A DNA stretch of 64,000 nucleotides from Gnetum montanum (Eukaryota; Streptophyta; Gnetopsida; Gnetales; Gnetaceae), in contig MNCI01027470.1 in the NCBI GenBank assembly GCA_015680685.1, forward strand, positions 390,900-454,899, read 5' to 3'. The notes beneath the pieces are model-generated. The model was not told the origin of the DNA. It searched no databases and saw nothing but the letters and a program-made list of their open reading frames with translations. Shown in pieces: positions 1 through 11,654 of the stretch. The first letter of the stretch is position 1. Every line of letters begins with the position of its first letter. The position numbers were made by a program, and so were the translations under genes.

Positions 1-49
1 CCTCTTTGTTGACACCTGGAGGAATCCACTCGAGAGGCGTCAACAAAGA
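1..49 (-). repeat. Polypurine tract and conserved stem-loop at the 3' end of the outer minus-strand Tat-like element
   Basis: Read on the minus strand, positions 10-1 give AACAAAGAGG, a candidate polypurine tract cut by the window edge. The tract continues the 3' arm of a hairpin: 3-17 pairs with 35-49 (15 bp, one wobble) around a 17 nt loop. The same structure, with the purine run complete, lies at 23061-23111 in the plus-strand element at a similar distance (about 1.3 kb) behind integrase. The 3' LTR of the outer element should therefore start just left of the window. That this is the plus-strand priming site is inference from position and composition. Confidence 0.6.
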
Positions 50-52
50 AGT

Positions 53-1362
53 GCAAAACACCATGAACAACAAAGCATCAAACATTAACCGTCAGCCCTT
101 GGCCAGATGTCATTGCACCATTTTCAAAAGTACATGGGATTGGGATTGGGGGAATGTAGTTCAAGATGCAAGGGGATTGGTTGTAACTAGAGGAAGCCAA
201 GAGTTGGTTGAGGGTGATGATTGCTATTGGAATTTGTGGGAGAGGAATTCTCTCTCGTGAATAAGCTATGTCATTTGTTCTTGTCAACAGCCGGGTTTTC
301 AACAAACTTGGAACCAAGACATAGGAGGTTTGGGTCTTCACAACGGGACTCTTTGTATGAGAATGGCCAATATTCTTTTGTTCATGATGTCAACGGGGTC
401 ATGAAGACCTTTTTCCATGCATTTCAATCTATGACCTTTTTGGATTTTTCTTTTTCTTATTTGTTTCTTCTTTTCTTTTGTTTTTGCTTTATTTTGTCTT
501 TTTCTTTTTCATCATTTTTTCTTTTCTCGGTCTTTTTGAAAGAGCTTTCTTTTTGTGCTATGCTCGTGTTTGAGCACTTACATTTTATGTCATGCATTGT
601 GTACTGTGTTTTGCGTTGTGACTGCTTAGGGAGTTACAGTATGCAACAGTGTATCAAGAGTTTTGAGGTGAGCAGAATGTATCAAGGGGTGTAATTCAAT
701 AGGCTAAGGGGAGCATGATGGGTAAATAAGGAATGTATCAGGAGTCAGGAATGTACTTATGAACGGATTGATTAACCCAGTCGTGTGCATTAGGAAAAAT
801 GTGATACCTTGTCGTCATGATCAAGTGCATTTATGCATGAACACCTCAGAAGTGTCATCCTGCAAATACAACTCCAAGAAGACAAGAAAACCACAAATGA
901 AATAGTCAGCTAAACACTTTAAACAAGGAGATGGAGTCACCACGTGCAGCTTTCAAAGCAAACAGAATCATGAACAGCATCAATTTCATTAGGCCCCATG
1001 AGATGAATCATGCAACAAGTCTTTGTGGAACAGGAACAACCAACTGCAACAACAGATCTTTTCAAGTTTTTCCTGGTCATCGATGATGTCACTAGTTTAT
1101 AGTCTTAGCAGACTGTTGTGGATTAGTTTCATGTCATAACCCCTTGGACGGTGCTAGTTTAGCGTCGTAGCGGATGGTGCATTGCTAGTTTATAGTCATG
1201 GCGAACTGTGAAGAGGCAAACTAGTTTATAGTCTTAGTGGACTCTGGATGCTAGTTTTCATGTCATGGCCAATGGATGTAGCAGTTTAGTGTCATACTGG
1301 ATAGAGCTCTATGGTATCAGTTTTAAGTCATGATGCCAAGACTATGACGTACCTCAAGTTTG
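53..1362 (-). other. 3' untranslated region of the outer minus-strand element
   Basis: No coding sequence is visible between the integrase end and the polypurine tract. Three structures stand out: a roughly 115 bp pyrimidine tract at 430-545 (purine-rich in element sense), a block at 700-890 alignable with 22240-22440 of the plus-strand element, and an array with a TATAAACTAG core at 1085-1335. The order matches the region behind integrase in the other copy, so this is an element UTR and not intergenic DNA. Confidence 0.65.
1085..1335 (-). repeat. Degenerate tandem array with TATAAACTAG core
   Basis: In element sense about eight units of 27-40 bp each contain a version of GACTATAAACTAGC followed by a CATCC-like run. 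Units differ in length and sequence, so this is an old or constrained array. A matching array occupies 21790-22085 behind the integrase of the plus-strand copy. Confidence 0.7.
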
Positions 1363-2655
1363 TCAAACATAGTACCTTTTCAAGTACAAATGACTTGTAG
1401 GATTGGCGAACTCATTTCCATTCATGTCAGTAAGTTTAAATGCTCCATTGTTGTATGCCTTGGTGACTAAATAAGGCCCTTCCCAGTTAACTAAGAATTT
1501 ATCTGGATGTTCTTGGGCGGCCTTAAGGACTAGATCTTCTTCTTTGATCAGGCGTTTATGGAGATCGTGCTTGTGCCTTTGCCTCTGTTGTTCTTGGTAC
1601 CATTCAATTTGATCAAGTGTTCGTACACATTCTTCCTCTACCGAATCGAGCTCAACAATGCACAATTCATTGTTTTGACTTTCATCGAGGAGATCGGAAA
1701 GAGTTATCCGCAATGAGGGAACTTACAATTCTAAAGGTAAAATAGCTTCAGATCCGTATACAAGACTCTATGGAGTTTTACCTGTGGATGTTCGATGTGT
1801 GGTTCTATAAGCCCACAATGCGTAGACTAATTATTCATGCCATCATTTCTTGCTTTGATTTAGCATCTTTTTTAGCACCATGATGACAATTTTATTTGTA
1901 GCCTCTGCTTGACCATTGCTCTGTGGGTAGTAAGGTGACAAAAATGCATGTTTAATGCCCAGACTTTCACAAAAGCTTTTGGTATCTGTACTGCTGAATT
2001 GTGGCCCATTGTTGGTAACGATGGTCATTGGAATACCAAAACGAGTTACAATATTTTTCATTATAAAGGTGCAAACGTGTTTTGACATGATCTTCCTAAG
2101 AGGAATAGCTTCCACCCACTTTGTGAAATATTCAGTTGCAGTGATAATGAAGCTATGGCCTACTGAAGATGACGATGTTATTGGTCCAATTAATTCTAAA
2201 CCCCATTTTTGGAATGGCCATGTGATTTGTGCAGTATGTAGTTCATTAGGTGGCACATGTATCAGATTACCATGCTTTTGGTAGATGTCAGATGTTCTAA
2301 CCTTGGAGATGCAATCGTATTCCATGTGTGGCCAGTAATAGCCTAAACACCTAATCTTTGTTGCCATTGCTTTAGGTGCTCTGTGCCCTTCATAAAATCC
2401 TTCATGGATTTTTTCTACAATCGTTTGACCATCAGTGCTATTAACGCACATTAGCAGAATACCTTCATATGATTTACGACATAAGGTGTCACCTATTAAT
2501 GTGTATTGGAAGGAACGCTTTCGTACGGCATCCTTTTGAGCATTTGTCAAGTGTTGTGGAGGTTCACCTCTTAGAAGATACTCTTTTACGTCATCATACC
2601 ATTCTATTGTGTGTGTTGTACTAACAGATGCTATAGGTACTTCTAGGCAATGCAT
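1363..2655 (-). pseudogene. Integrase of the outer element, two catalytic positions substituted
   Basis: Integrase inserts the cDNA into host DNA using a D, D-35-E triad. In 2655-1843 the N-terminal zinc-binding region is degenerate (the first expected Cys of the pair reads Ser, SDIYQKHG). The first catalytic Asp reads Glu (ATEYFTKWVEA) and the second reads Asn (VTNNGPQF); only the Glu in SNGQAEATNK is kept, with correct 35-residue spacing. The C-terminal part at 1713-1363 holds the tail with WEGPYLVTKAYNNGAFKL and ends near NPTSHLYLKRYYV. A frame break lies between 1843 and 1713. The same two substitutions occur in the plus-strand copy. Confidence 0.85.
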
Positions 2656-3217
2656 GAAACATTTCAGGTGTCATGTTTAAGGCTAGTTTGGCAAGTGCAT
2701 CAGCGACAGTATTTTTGCTTCTAGGGACATGTTGTATATCCACTTCTACTAGTTGCCTCACTAGATGTTTAGTCAAATCACAATACGGTTGCAAATGGAG
2801 GGCTTTGCATGCATAGACCTCAATGACTTGATTAATAACTAATTGCAAATCACCTCGAACTATAAGGCGTGAGATTCCCAGAGTTAACGCTACTTAAAGT
2901 CCTCTAAGAAGACCTTCGTATTCTGCTACGTTATTGGTGCAAGGAAAGTTTAAGTGGTAGGCAAAAGGTTGGATTTCTCTAGAGGGGTATGTTAAAATAG
3001 CTACGACACTTCCTCCTCAAGAGGTTAAGGCTCCATCAAAGTAGAGGATTACCTGATAATCATTAGGTACAATGTCTATACTATTAACATTTTCATCTAG
3101 GAATTCGGGGTTTATCGTTGCTTGATCATGCGTCCGTGAGACGGTTAGTTGTGTGGCTATTGCTTGACCTTTTGTGGCAGATTGAGCAACATAGTGTAAA
3201 TCAAACTCTATAATCAT
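2621..3217 (-). pseudogene. Second (archaeal-type) RNase H domain of the outer element
   Basis: Two open pieces (3217-3017 and 2848-2621) carry the tether and the archaeal-type RNase H found in Tat/Ogre elements. YFDGA marks the first acidic residue, and the C-terminal part shows QLVINQVIEVYACKA, HVPRSKNTVADALAKLAL. The pieces are separated by a TGA directly after FDGALTS, with the GGSVV stretch following in frame; the plus-strand copy has a TGA at the same position. This enzyme removes the RNA strand during reverse transcription. Neither copy could make it in one frame. Confidence 0.8.
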
Positions 3218-3322
3218 CGCTTTCCACCTAGCTAACCTACTTGACTCATAGATGTTATTAGTGATGGCATAGAGAACATTATCCTTGCAAATGATGTAAA
3301 CTTGATTACGAAAGAGATGATG

Positions 3323-4123
3323 TCACCATTTCTTCAAAGAGAAGACGAGGGCAAGGCATGATTTTTCTACGTCGTTGTATTGTTGTTCATAGGCTATTAA
3401 AGCATGGCTTAGATAATATATAGGAATCTCGGCTCCATCTTGACATTTTTGACAAAGCATGGATGCGATAGAAGAACTGGAAGTTGCAAGATAGATGTAA
3501 AAAGGTTTGTCACTTTGTGGAGGATAAATAGTTGGTAGCTGGGCCAACTTTTGTTTTATGTTCTCAAACGCTTCTTGGCATTGTTGAGTCCATTGGAAAT
3601 GTACATTTTTTCGTAACAAATGTTTCATGGGAGTCAACTTATCCATCAACCTTTTGATAAAGCGTCTAATGAATTGTAGCCTACCTTGGAGGCCATGTAG
3701 TTTGGTAAGGTTTTTTGGTGGTTGGATATTGGTTATCGCTCTAACCTTATCCGGGTCTACCTGTATCCCTATTTCAGAAACTAGGAAACCAAGCATTTTT
3801 CCCATTTTAACACCGAACACACACTTTTTTGGATTGAGCCTAAGGTCATATTTGAGACAACGTTTATGCACTAAGTCTAGATCTTTTGCATGTTGTTCAG
3901 TTGTTTTAGACTTGACTGCTATATCATCAACATAATCATTGAGCAAATTGAGCATGTAGTCACTAAATTTGTATGTCATCACTCGCCGATATGTAGCAGC
4001 TGCATTTTTAAGGCCAAATGGCATCATTGTATAACAAAATGTCCCCCAAGGTGTCATAAAAGTTGTCCTAAGTTGATGCTCTGGATTAATTCTTATTTGA
4101 TTGTAGCTAGAAAATCTGTCCAT
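3323..4123 (-). pseudogene. Reverse transcriptase/RNase H segment of the outer element
   Basis: This is the longest open stretch of the outer pol (266 aa). It begins inside the palm with FSSYNQI and TPWGTFCY and keeps the catalytic YVDD box (NDYVDDIAVKS, near residue 65). The connection (LNPKKCVFGV, PPKNLTKLHGLQGRL) and the start of the RNase H domain (PFYIYLATSSSSIASML, YYLSHAL) follow. The N-terminal fingers are encoded just upstream (4123-4500) in another frame, with FPLPNIDQLID recognisable. RT copies element RNA into cDNA inside the virus-like particle. Broken reading frames argue that this copy is inactive, although its YVDD is intact. Confidence 0.88.
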
Positions 4124-4812
4124 GAAGGATAGTAGTGCATGTCCAGCTATCGTGTCAATAAGTTGATCAATGTTGGGTAGAGGAAAGTCATCTTTTATAG
4201 TGGCTATGTTGAAGTCATGGAAGTCAATGCATATGTGTATACTACCGTTCTTCTTGGGAACTACAACAATGGTTGATACCCAATCGGAATAGTTGATGGC
4301 TCAGATGAAACCGGCTTAATAGAGCTTTGTGGTCTTAGTGCGGACTGCTAATGCCACTTCGGGTCTAACCTTTCATGCTTTTTGTTTTACTGGTTTAATT
4401 TTTTCATCAAGAATAATGCTATGTTGGATGATCTGGGGGTCTAGTCCTGGCATGTCTGTATATGACCATGCGAACGTTTTTATGTTGTCTTTTAAAACCT
4501 GAGTGATGTCACCTACGAGTTGTGGATCTAGTAAGGCACTTAATTTCAAGGTTTTGGCTTTGTCATTGACTGTGGTAATGGGATTTCAACCAAAGGATCT
4601 TCAGTGATATTTTTAGCTTCTAGATCTAGAGTTTTAGCTACGTTTTTAGGCCAGTCTGACGTTTCTTGAGTGGAGGCTATCAAATCCGTATAGGTGGATG
4701 GATTTAGATCCAATGATTCTGGGTGGATCACTCTTTCTACATCTCTGTATGGTCCATTGAGAGACAATACTGAGAGGATGTTGTTGGTGGCCATGATGCT
4801 TGCTCTTGCCAA

Positions 4813-4940
4813 TTAAAACAAGAGTGAAATAAAAGACACTCCCTCAGTAAGAGAGTTACAAAGTTTAAACGAACATAGGATAACTAAGCTGGTGGAATGT
4901 ATAAAGACTGATGTAATGGCCTGAATTTAATTGTGGTATA
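4813..4940 (-). other. Spacer remnant of the outer element upstream of RT, with acceptor-like site
   Basis: This is the last outer-element DNA before the inserted plus-strand LTR. In element sense it ends with a pyrimidine-rich run leading into TTTTAATTGGCAAG just before the pre-RT reading frame. That aligns with CTGTTTATTGGCAG at 18261-18274 of the other copy. Ogre elements are known to carry an intron between protease and RT, so this may be its 3' splice site. The continuation of the spacer lies at 24568-25144. Confidence 0.45.
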
Positions 4941-5837
4941 GAACCATGTCAGATCTAGTCCAAATGAGCCTAAATTTGACAAGCAGCACCCTCGGGACAT
5001 CAAACATCCAGACCCAGGTGCAAAATAGCTCCACGGTTCAACATTTGGAAAAGGAATTCTTCATGATTATCCACATGCTGTCCAACGTGTGGAGCATGTA
5101 CACCCAGCGTGTACATGCTAGCATGGTTCATGCTGTACACTTGTAAATTTTTATTCTTTCGCACTTGGTCAATGCTCCACATGTCACTCGATCTGAAATT
5201 CTAGCATCCCACAGCCACGCATGCCTTTCCAAATCCGAATCCGACACCCAAAACCCTCATAAAAACCCCAATTTTTCACTAGACCAGGGGGGCAGAAATT
5301 GAGACAAACAGAAAACAAAAAAAAATCAGAGAACACTTAGCAAATCTGAACACCAATTCTGCATGTTGGACTTCAATCCTGCATGCTGAGCATACAGCCT
5401 TCACGCTATGCCTGTAGCCGAGACCAGCATTCCATCATTCCTTCACATCCACCGGGGCTTTTCGTCTACCTTGTGTCAGACCTACAACTACATTTAGACT
5501 GGTGCATTATAATTTTCAGCATGCAATAATATTGCTACATTTTTTTTGCTAAGGTTTACTACAGTTTTCGTTCATTTTTTTCTATCTCTCGTTTACATCT
5601 CTACACATTTTACGTTCTGGTTTACATCTACCACGTTGTTTAAACATAACCCAATGTATCGTGCATTGGTATATGTTGGGGAAATCCTTGTCTGATCCAC
5701 GTGCGGACCACCCAAGGTACCCTACCTTCATCAATTCCAGCTTGCCCTCAAGCAAAGGTAGGTTCTTCTATGCCTATCTGTGGATCTCTCGGTACCCATT
5801 TCATTCCAGCCATACACCGACGATATCAGACAATACA
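4941..5837 (+). repeat. 5' LTR (probably U3-truncated) of the plus-strand element
   Basis: It matches the 3' LTR from GAACCATGTCAG through the terminal ACAATACA. A TATA-like CTCATAAAAACC lies near 5254-5265, 580 bp before the LTR end; the outer element's clear TATA box has the same spacing. The 3' copy seems to start about 560 bp further upstream (just after the polypurine tract at 23111), so the left LTR appears to have lost the beginning of U3. The end at 5837 is set by the ACA end shared with 24567 and by the PBS that follows. Confidence 0.7.
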
Positions 5838-5842
5838 GAAAA

Positions 5843-5861
5843 TTGCGCTAGAAGGAGGGCA
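5843..5861 (+). other. Primer binding site candidate, plus-strand element
   Basis: The run starting TTGCGCTAGAAGGAGGG begins six bases after the LTR end. It aligns with TGGCACTAGAAGGAGGG at the equivalent place in the outer element (28899-28918, minus strand). An intact PBS normally starts TGG, complementary to the tRNA CCA end; here it reads TTG. I did not identify the priming tRNA. Confidence 0.6.
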
Positions 5862-6680
5862 TAAAACTATTTGAATTTAATCTGATTTCATACACCCATA
5901 CCCTGTGCTTCTGATCCATCACCCTATTTTCTCACATGTACGTCGCCTCAACACCAAATCTAATTTCGAACCTCCCAAATCTGGGCCTGGTTCTGCAGCA
6001 TTCACAGCGTCTACATGCTGCCTAAAAATCTACACATTGTAGACTCTGTCTACACGCTGTCTGACAACTCGCAACATTCTTAGCGTCTACAAGCTACCTG
6101 AAAACCTATACGCTGTAGAATCCATCTACACGCTGTCTAACAACTCTCAGCATTCTCAGCGTCTACATGCTGCCTGAAAACCTATACATTGTAGACTCTG
6201 TCTACACACTGTCTGAAAACTCGCAGCATTCTCAACATCTACACGCTGCCTGAAAACCTATACACTGTAGACTCTATCTACACACTGTCTGACAACTCAT
6301 AGCATTCTCAGCGTCTACACGCTGCCTGAAAACCTACACGCTGTCTGACAACTCACACGTTGTACACTGTTTGACAACTCGCACGCTGTAGACTTTATCT
6401 TCACGTTGCCTGAAAACCTGCACGCTTATCGCTCTACTTGTACGCTGACAGTTGCAGCCTGCATGTAGTGACCTTAATTTACATGTTGTGACTAGCTTCT
6501 ATACGCTGGTCTCTTAAGTCTGTATGTTGGGACCTAGTCCACACGCTGTGCAAATAGGTTGCACGCTGTCAACTTAGGTGTACGTTGATCAGCACACCCA
6601 TTTCATACTTGGCTAAATCCTCACTCGTACGCCCTGACATTGTATTCCTTCCATCGTGTTACATTTACAACCTTTTCTCT
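5862..6680 (+). repeat. 5' leader with CACGCTG-rich tandem array
   Basis: This is noncoding leader between the PBS and gag. From about 6000 to 6590 it is built of degenerate units of about 70-80 bp containing TCTACACGCTG, CCTGAAAACC and GTAGACTCTGTCTACAC. The unit structure dissolves into single ACGCTG words towards 6590. The outer element has a comparable but different leader array (TAGCAGCRTG words) at 28735-28830. Confidence 0.7.
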
Positions 6681-9102
6681 ATGAATACCACCAACACCAA
6701 CTCTTCGACCAAGTCCATTCCTGATATCGTGGGCCCCACGATGATGCTGATGCCCGTTATACAACCCATTGGGGTCCACGGTGAGGTTAATACCCGCGGA
6801 GGACCTCGTCAATCTCTCCGACTGCAAGGGAAGAATCTATCATTCAACGTTATCACACAGGAACAATATAATTTCATATGCGTAAAAATCCAAGCCAGCC
6901 CAGCAGTGGATCAAACTAAAATGGATGTCAAAAGACAATTTGAACTGTTTCATAGGGGAGGACATGAGTTCATCCCTTCCCCATATGACATCATCCCTCT
7001 CCCCGAGCACTACTCTGAACTTATCTCATAGCTCCTCCTAGCTAGGAATCAGTCTTTAGACCAATCTATGGAAAATCCTCAATTGGAAGAGGAGGATGAC
7101 TTTGCAGCTCAATCCTAACATGAAGATTCATACCATACCCTCATCCCACAAACTTACGTGAACCCATTATTTCACCCATTCATAGGAGAAACTATGTCCC
7201 TCCAGTCACTTAGAACCACTCAAGCACTTGTGCCTCAACAAGAAGCCTCTACCCTCATTTCCACTCTCCCCGAGACTGATAACCAATTCAACATACCCAT
7301 TGCCACTGTTCCTCCAGTCATCACTTTACCCCCTTTCTTGCAAATACAACCCCAACAACAACCCCCTCAAAATAATGTAGGAGTGACCTTCCCACCCTGA
7401 GTGATCGGGATGCCATATGTGATACCAGCTTCTACATCTGCACACTATATACCACGGATCCAAACCCAAGGAGCTCCTTTTACCACTTCAACTCAACAAG
7501 TTCAGGGTGTTCCTGCACAAAACGTGATCGGACAATGGGCTGGGACTGGTGCACAAGCACATCAACCCCATAACTACAATGTACCGCCTCCTACAATCCC
7601 ACCCATAAACATCCCTCAGGTACAGCAACAACCCTTTCCTTACAGTATGCCACCCTTAGCGGCACCTACCATGAATATCCCACAAGCCCAACCTCCAACC
7701 ACTCAACTGTCCTCTCTCCCGCCCACCATGGAACAATCTAATTTGTATACTACACAACATAATCAATCTGCCATCTCATCTAGTGCCCAAGACTAGGCTG
7801 ATGCTAAAAAACTAATGCAAAAGCTAACTGACGAGGTCAAGCACCTCAAAACAGCCACCAACGAAGAACTTAAGATAGTGGATTTCTATCAAGATGACCC
7901 TATCAACTCTTCAGTTCCACCTCTAACGTTACCTAAGGGTGTTTCCTTACCCACATTAACCAAATACAATGGGGAGATAGACCCCAACACCCATCTTATA
8001 ACATTTAGATTAGAATGCGTGTTACTCCAAGCGTGGCCACATGCCATCTTGCGAGTGTCCCCATGTCCCTCATAGGGAGAGCACTTGACTAGTATCGGGC
8101 TTTGCCTCGAAACTCAATATATTCTTTAGAAGATTTGTTACACCAGTTCGTTACTAGGTTCAAGTATAACTTGAAGCCTGAAGCAACACTTGATAGCTTG
8201 ATACAGGTTAAGCAAGCACCACTTGAACCTGTTCAAAAATGTATTCAACGATGGAGTGCTGCCCTCAATGAGCTCCATGAGCCAATCCCGGAGACTTATC
8301 TCCTCACTATCCTAAAGGGGCCGTTAATGATTTTGTGAAGTCCAAATTATACTATCTTAATGCATGCACTCTTAGCCAAGAATTTGTACAAATAAAGAAT
8401 ATAGAAGAAGCAACCCAAAATAGCCATGACCCCACCTATTCAGCCTTTAAAAATCAACATAATAAGAAAGACAAAGAAAAGGCTAAGGTGACCATAGTAG
8501 CAGTAGCGGAAACACAACAAATGAGAATGGGGCAATGAGGCAAACTGCCCACTACCCCTACTAACTACACTAGACCTGCTCCCGCTACTGCACCCAAACC
8601 ATCCACATCATAAAATCCTACGCCAAGTCATGTGAGAAACTTCGAGAGGAGAGACCCTTTTCAATACACGCCGGATGACATTCAACCACCTTCGACCATC
8701 CAATCGCAACCTTGTCCTACTCCATACGTCATACAGGTTCCAAAGCAATTGGATATTCAGAAACCAAATGTTTCCCCGTGCCACATATGGGAACGCCTAG
8801 CAAACAGGCTCACACGAGAACGATTAGAGAAAGAACGTCAACAGCTTGCTTTGGGACCCCCCAAGGCTACTCCATTAAGTGCAATACCCATGGCATCACC
8901 TGCTAATGAACCGAACTCTAAGGAAGAATCATCAGGAGTTAATTATACATCCAAATCAACAGTTACGGAAGAAAGTGTCAAACTAGCTACACATGAGATA
9001 AAACTACTGGGCTTGATAAACCAAGTAACCATTAACAAACATACCCCTAATAGTAAATATTTAGCAACAGCTCTAACACAGGTCACACAGGCACTTAAAT
9101 AG
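6681..9102 (+). pseudogene. gag of the plus-strand element, interrupted
   Basis: Gag forms the virus-like particle. The reading starts at the ATG at 6681 (MNTTNTNSSTK) and is broken by stops near 7030, 7118, 7398, 7794, 8073, 8338 and 8536. The N-terminal block contains RGGPRQSLRLQGK and GGHEFIPSPYDIIPLPEH, matched by the outer element's Gag. A Pro/Gln-rich linker (about 7158-7796) follows, then the retrotransposon gag domain with PPLTLPKGVSLPTLTKYNGE and LEDLLHQFVTRFKYNLKPEA, VQKCIQRW. The C-terminal piece (8632-9102) includes a charged stretch around ERLANRLTRERLEKERQQ. I see no CCHC zinc knuckle. The last part is duplicated at 11655-12002. Confidence 0.82.
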
Positions 9103-9171
9103 AAAAATACCTCACTAAGCCTATATGACCTGATATTAACTTCTCAAGCTCATTGCGAAGCACTGGTACGC

Positions 9172-10092
9172 ATGTTAACATCGGTCCCAGTAAGTGAAAA
9201 CTTACCTCCCAATGAACCTTCAATTCATGCAGTAATGTATTCACCTCAAGGATCGACTTCTAAATCACTATGTTTCCACACTGACAACATCAAAATTGAT
9301 GAGAGAACCGAAGATGTCACCCATGCACCTATGTTCATAATGATACAAGCAGATCAATTCAAAATACATCAGGTGCATGTAGATGATGGAGCCGCCACAA
9401 ATGTAATACCCTACCCTGTCATCGAACAATTAGGGCTCACGCAACTAATTAAACCAACTTCCACCACATGCTTAAAATCATTTAGTGGATCATGCGTAGT
9501 AGTAAAAGGTACTATAACTTTGGACTTTATAGCAGGGGATCGATTTCCTACATCAGCTAACTTCATTGTCATCGACGAAATCAGTTTAATATTAGGAAGA
9601 CCTTAGCTGGCCCAACTCAAAGCAGTCTCTTCCCCTATACACCAAGAGATCCACCTGCCTTATGAAGGTGGTGAAATCATCATACGCGGGGAGGCTGCTA
9701 CACCTACCATTTCGTTGCATACAGATATAGACCAAGGCTTGGAGGTTAAGTTTGAAGAGCCTAAACAGGATGACACAAACGAAAAACAAAGTTGCACGCA
9801 ACCAATAACCAATGATCCATTAAACATAAATGAAACCTTACCTAACTTAGAGACACGCAGACCTAAAACTTTACATATGCTGTCTAACTTGGAAATTACA
9901 ACAAACATCAAAACTACTATACATACAGAAATGCTAGAAGACACTAACATAGAGCATATCCCATCAGACGTCCCTTGGGCTGAATTACCATTCAACGTAA
10001 TCAACAAAGGGAACGCTGAGTACAGAATCACACCTATTGGTATCACTCCTGATGTTCAATTCCGAAAAATAAAAAAATCATTAAATTGTTAA
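9172..10092 (+). pseudogene. Protease domain, copy 1, plus-strand element
   Basis: This is a retropepsin-like aspartic protease that would cut the Gag-Pol polyprotein. The active-site loop reads VHVDDGAATNVIPY (D-D-G-A), with the flap region around FSGSCVVVKGTITLDF. Compared with copy 2, nine bases are missing before SLILGRP, and the following Trp codon is TAG, so the C-terminal beta strand and beyond are lost at 9604. An open segment then resumes (9715-10092) with the linker ending in KIKKSLNC. The unit is duplicated at 12072-12986. Confidence 0.82.
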
Positions 10093-10290
10093 ACTACATT
10101 CTTCATCTGAAATGACGTTAAACTACCACATGTCCGCAACGACACAAAACTAGCCACGGTCAGAAATGGCCAGTTTACCAAGGAACTCACCAGTATCACT
10201 TGAAACTTCCCTTGTTTACATGGAGCCTGAAATGGCCTTAAACTAGTGCCCATGGCTCGAGATAGCCTTAAACTAGAGAATTTTTCTTAT
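10093..10290 (+). repeat. TTAAACTA-core array after protease, copy 1
   Basis: Short degenerate units such as GAAATGACGTTAAACTACC and GAAATGGCCTTAAACTAG follow the protease frame without coding potential. Copy 2 of the duplication has the same at about 13003-13190, and the outer element has the equivalent at 24800-25135 on the minus strand. Confidence 0.7.
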
Positions 10291-10717
10291 ATTTCTTTTC
10301 TCCAAATTCAAGTTTATAGTTTGAAATTATGCTTACACTGTTGCATGTTACGTTATCAGCCATTTCTTCATATTCCCCTACTTCTGTTCCTACTTCGTGC
10401 ATTACACTTAAGCAACAAAATGGACAAAAATATTTTTACATTGCTGCATCATGTTTACATTCAAGCCCAAAAGATTTTCATTTTAAACTTGCACTTCCAG
10501 TATTCAAATAAACTTAAAATTCAAATAAAGAATGAATAAATAGAAAACTCAATTAAAAAATAGAAAATAGTATAAATGTATCACCATCAAATTACAACTT
10601 AGTGTAATGTCCTCACATGATACATGGATCTCATACATAATCATTTGAATAACAAATAAAAAATATATTCATGTACAAATAGACAATCACAGTGGTTAAC
10701 CGATCCCATCCATCAGT
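10291..10717 (+). other. AT-rich noncoding spacer, copy 1
   Basis: There is no convincing reading frame. A nearly identical copy occurs at 13195-13620. It separates the post-protease array from the end of the antisense gene-like region and ends in AT-rich runs near 10540-10600. Confidence 0.6.
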
Positions 10718-10786
10718 TCATATACAATCCAACCAAAACATTCTGCTTGCGGCTCGCATAAAAACATGACCAAACTTAAAGCTAAG

Positions 10787-11647
10787 CATCAGGGTCGGCA
10801 GGGGTGTCCCCCTTAGACTCCCTGGCATCACGGGTCCCTGCTCCATCGGGGCCACCCTCTTTATCATCGCCATCACCCTGACCCTATAAAAGGGTAAAGA
10901 AAACAATTAACACAAAAGGAAAAGAGAATAATTCAAAAAGTTATTGAATAAACAAAATTTGCAACTTTAAATGACTTACTGAAGAAGATCCTCCTAGACT
11001 GAATTCCAACCGACACAGGATTTCTTCTTTAGAGAAACTTGCCCAGTCAGTCCCATCAAAGCCCAAATCAACATTGGCCAAAGCCTTCCCTTTATCCACT
11101 ATGGACCAAGTGGGACATTTCAGAGGAAACTCCCCCATAGAAACCTCCCCAGAAGCCGTGGTGATTACCCTCTTGGGTGATTCCATCTCCACCACAATAT
11201 GCTTAGCAAATGTGTCAAATGAAGAATGCAGGCCTAAACCCTCAACAAACATCTCAAGCTGACGCTTCTCTATAAATACCTCCTTTAATGAATTTTTATA
11301 ATGATACTTATGGATCTTCTCATCTTGACCCCATTTTCATACCTTAGAAGCGAAAGCCTTCCAATCTTGACATTTGAGGTTCAGTAAATCTATTTGCGCT
11401 TTACGCTCTACTAGCTCCTGCATCAATGATACTTCGCGATTCAATAAATTCCAATATCTATCATAAGTAATGTCGGAATTTCACCAAGAGTGATCACCTA
11501 TTAACCTTGATGAGGTGAACTCATAACGCAATTTGAGATTGTCCCACTTTGTTGACAACTTGGAAATCTCTTTTTCTCCCACTTGAATCTGCAACCATAG
11601 CCTCTCGATAGAATGCCTACACGTCCAAGGAGACTTGGCATTTTGCA
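10787..11647 (-). pseudogene. Truncated copy of the antisense gene-like region (unit 1 of the duplication)
   Basis: This minus-strand segment copies the 3' part of the antisense gene at 13719-16951. It holds a coiled-coil-like stretch (IERLWLQIQVGEKEISKL, NLKCQDWKAF), the MFVEGLGL-to-GGSSS segment (11252-10983) and a short Gly/Asp-rich last exon. A GT donor follows GGSSS, and an acceptor, ending in the same CCCTTTTATAG-type run as in unit 2, precedes the last exon. The last exon ends in TPADPDA at a TAG near 10787. The 5' part is missing because the duplication junction falls at 11648-11653. Confidence 0.6.
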
Positions 11648-11654
11648 ACCACAT

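Larger units (their letters stand above)
1363..4812 (-). pseudogene. Ty3/gypsy pol (RT, RNase H, aRNH, integrase) of the outer Tat-like element, degraded
   Basis: The pol polyprotein of the outer element runs right to left: a pre-RT segment (4812-4546), reverse transcriptase and its RNase H (about 4500-3220), a second archaeal-type RNase H (about 3060-2660) and integrase (2655-1363). Stop codons and frame changes break it, for example near 4540, 3320-3217, 3000 and 1840-1713, so no full polyprotein can be made. Two RNase H domains in tandem mark the Tat/Ogre lineage of plant Ty3/gypsy elements. Its protease and gag lie 20 kb away at 25145-28563, because a plus-strand element sits between protease and RT. 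It aligns throughout with the pol at 18275-21762. Confidence 0.9.

Noticed and set aside
221-694. 157-codon plus-strand frame rich in Phe, Leu and Ser
   Set aside because: It is translated from a pyrimidine tract in the element UTR and has no domain.
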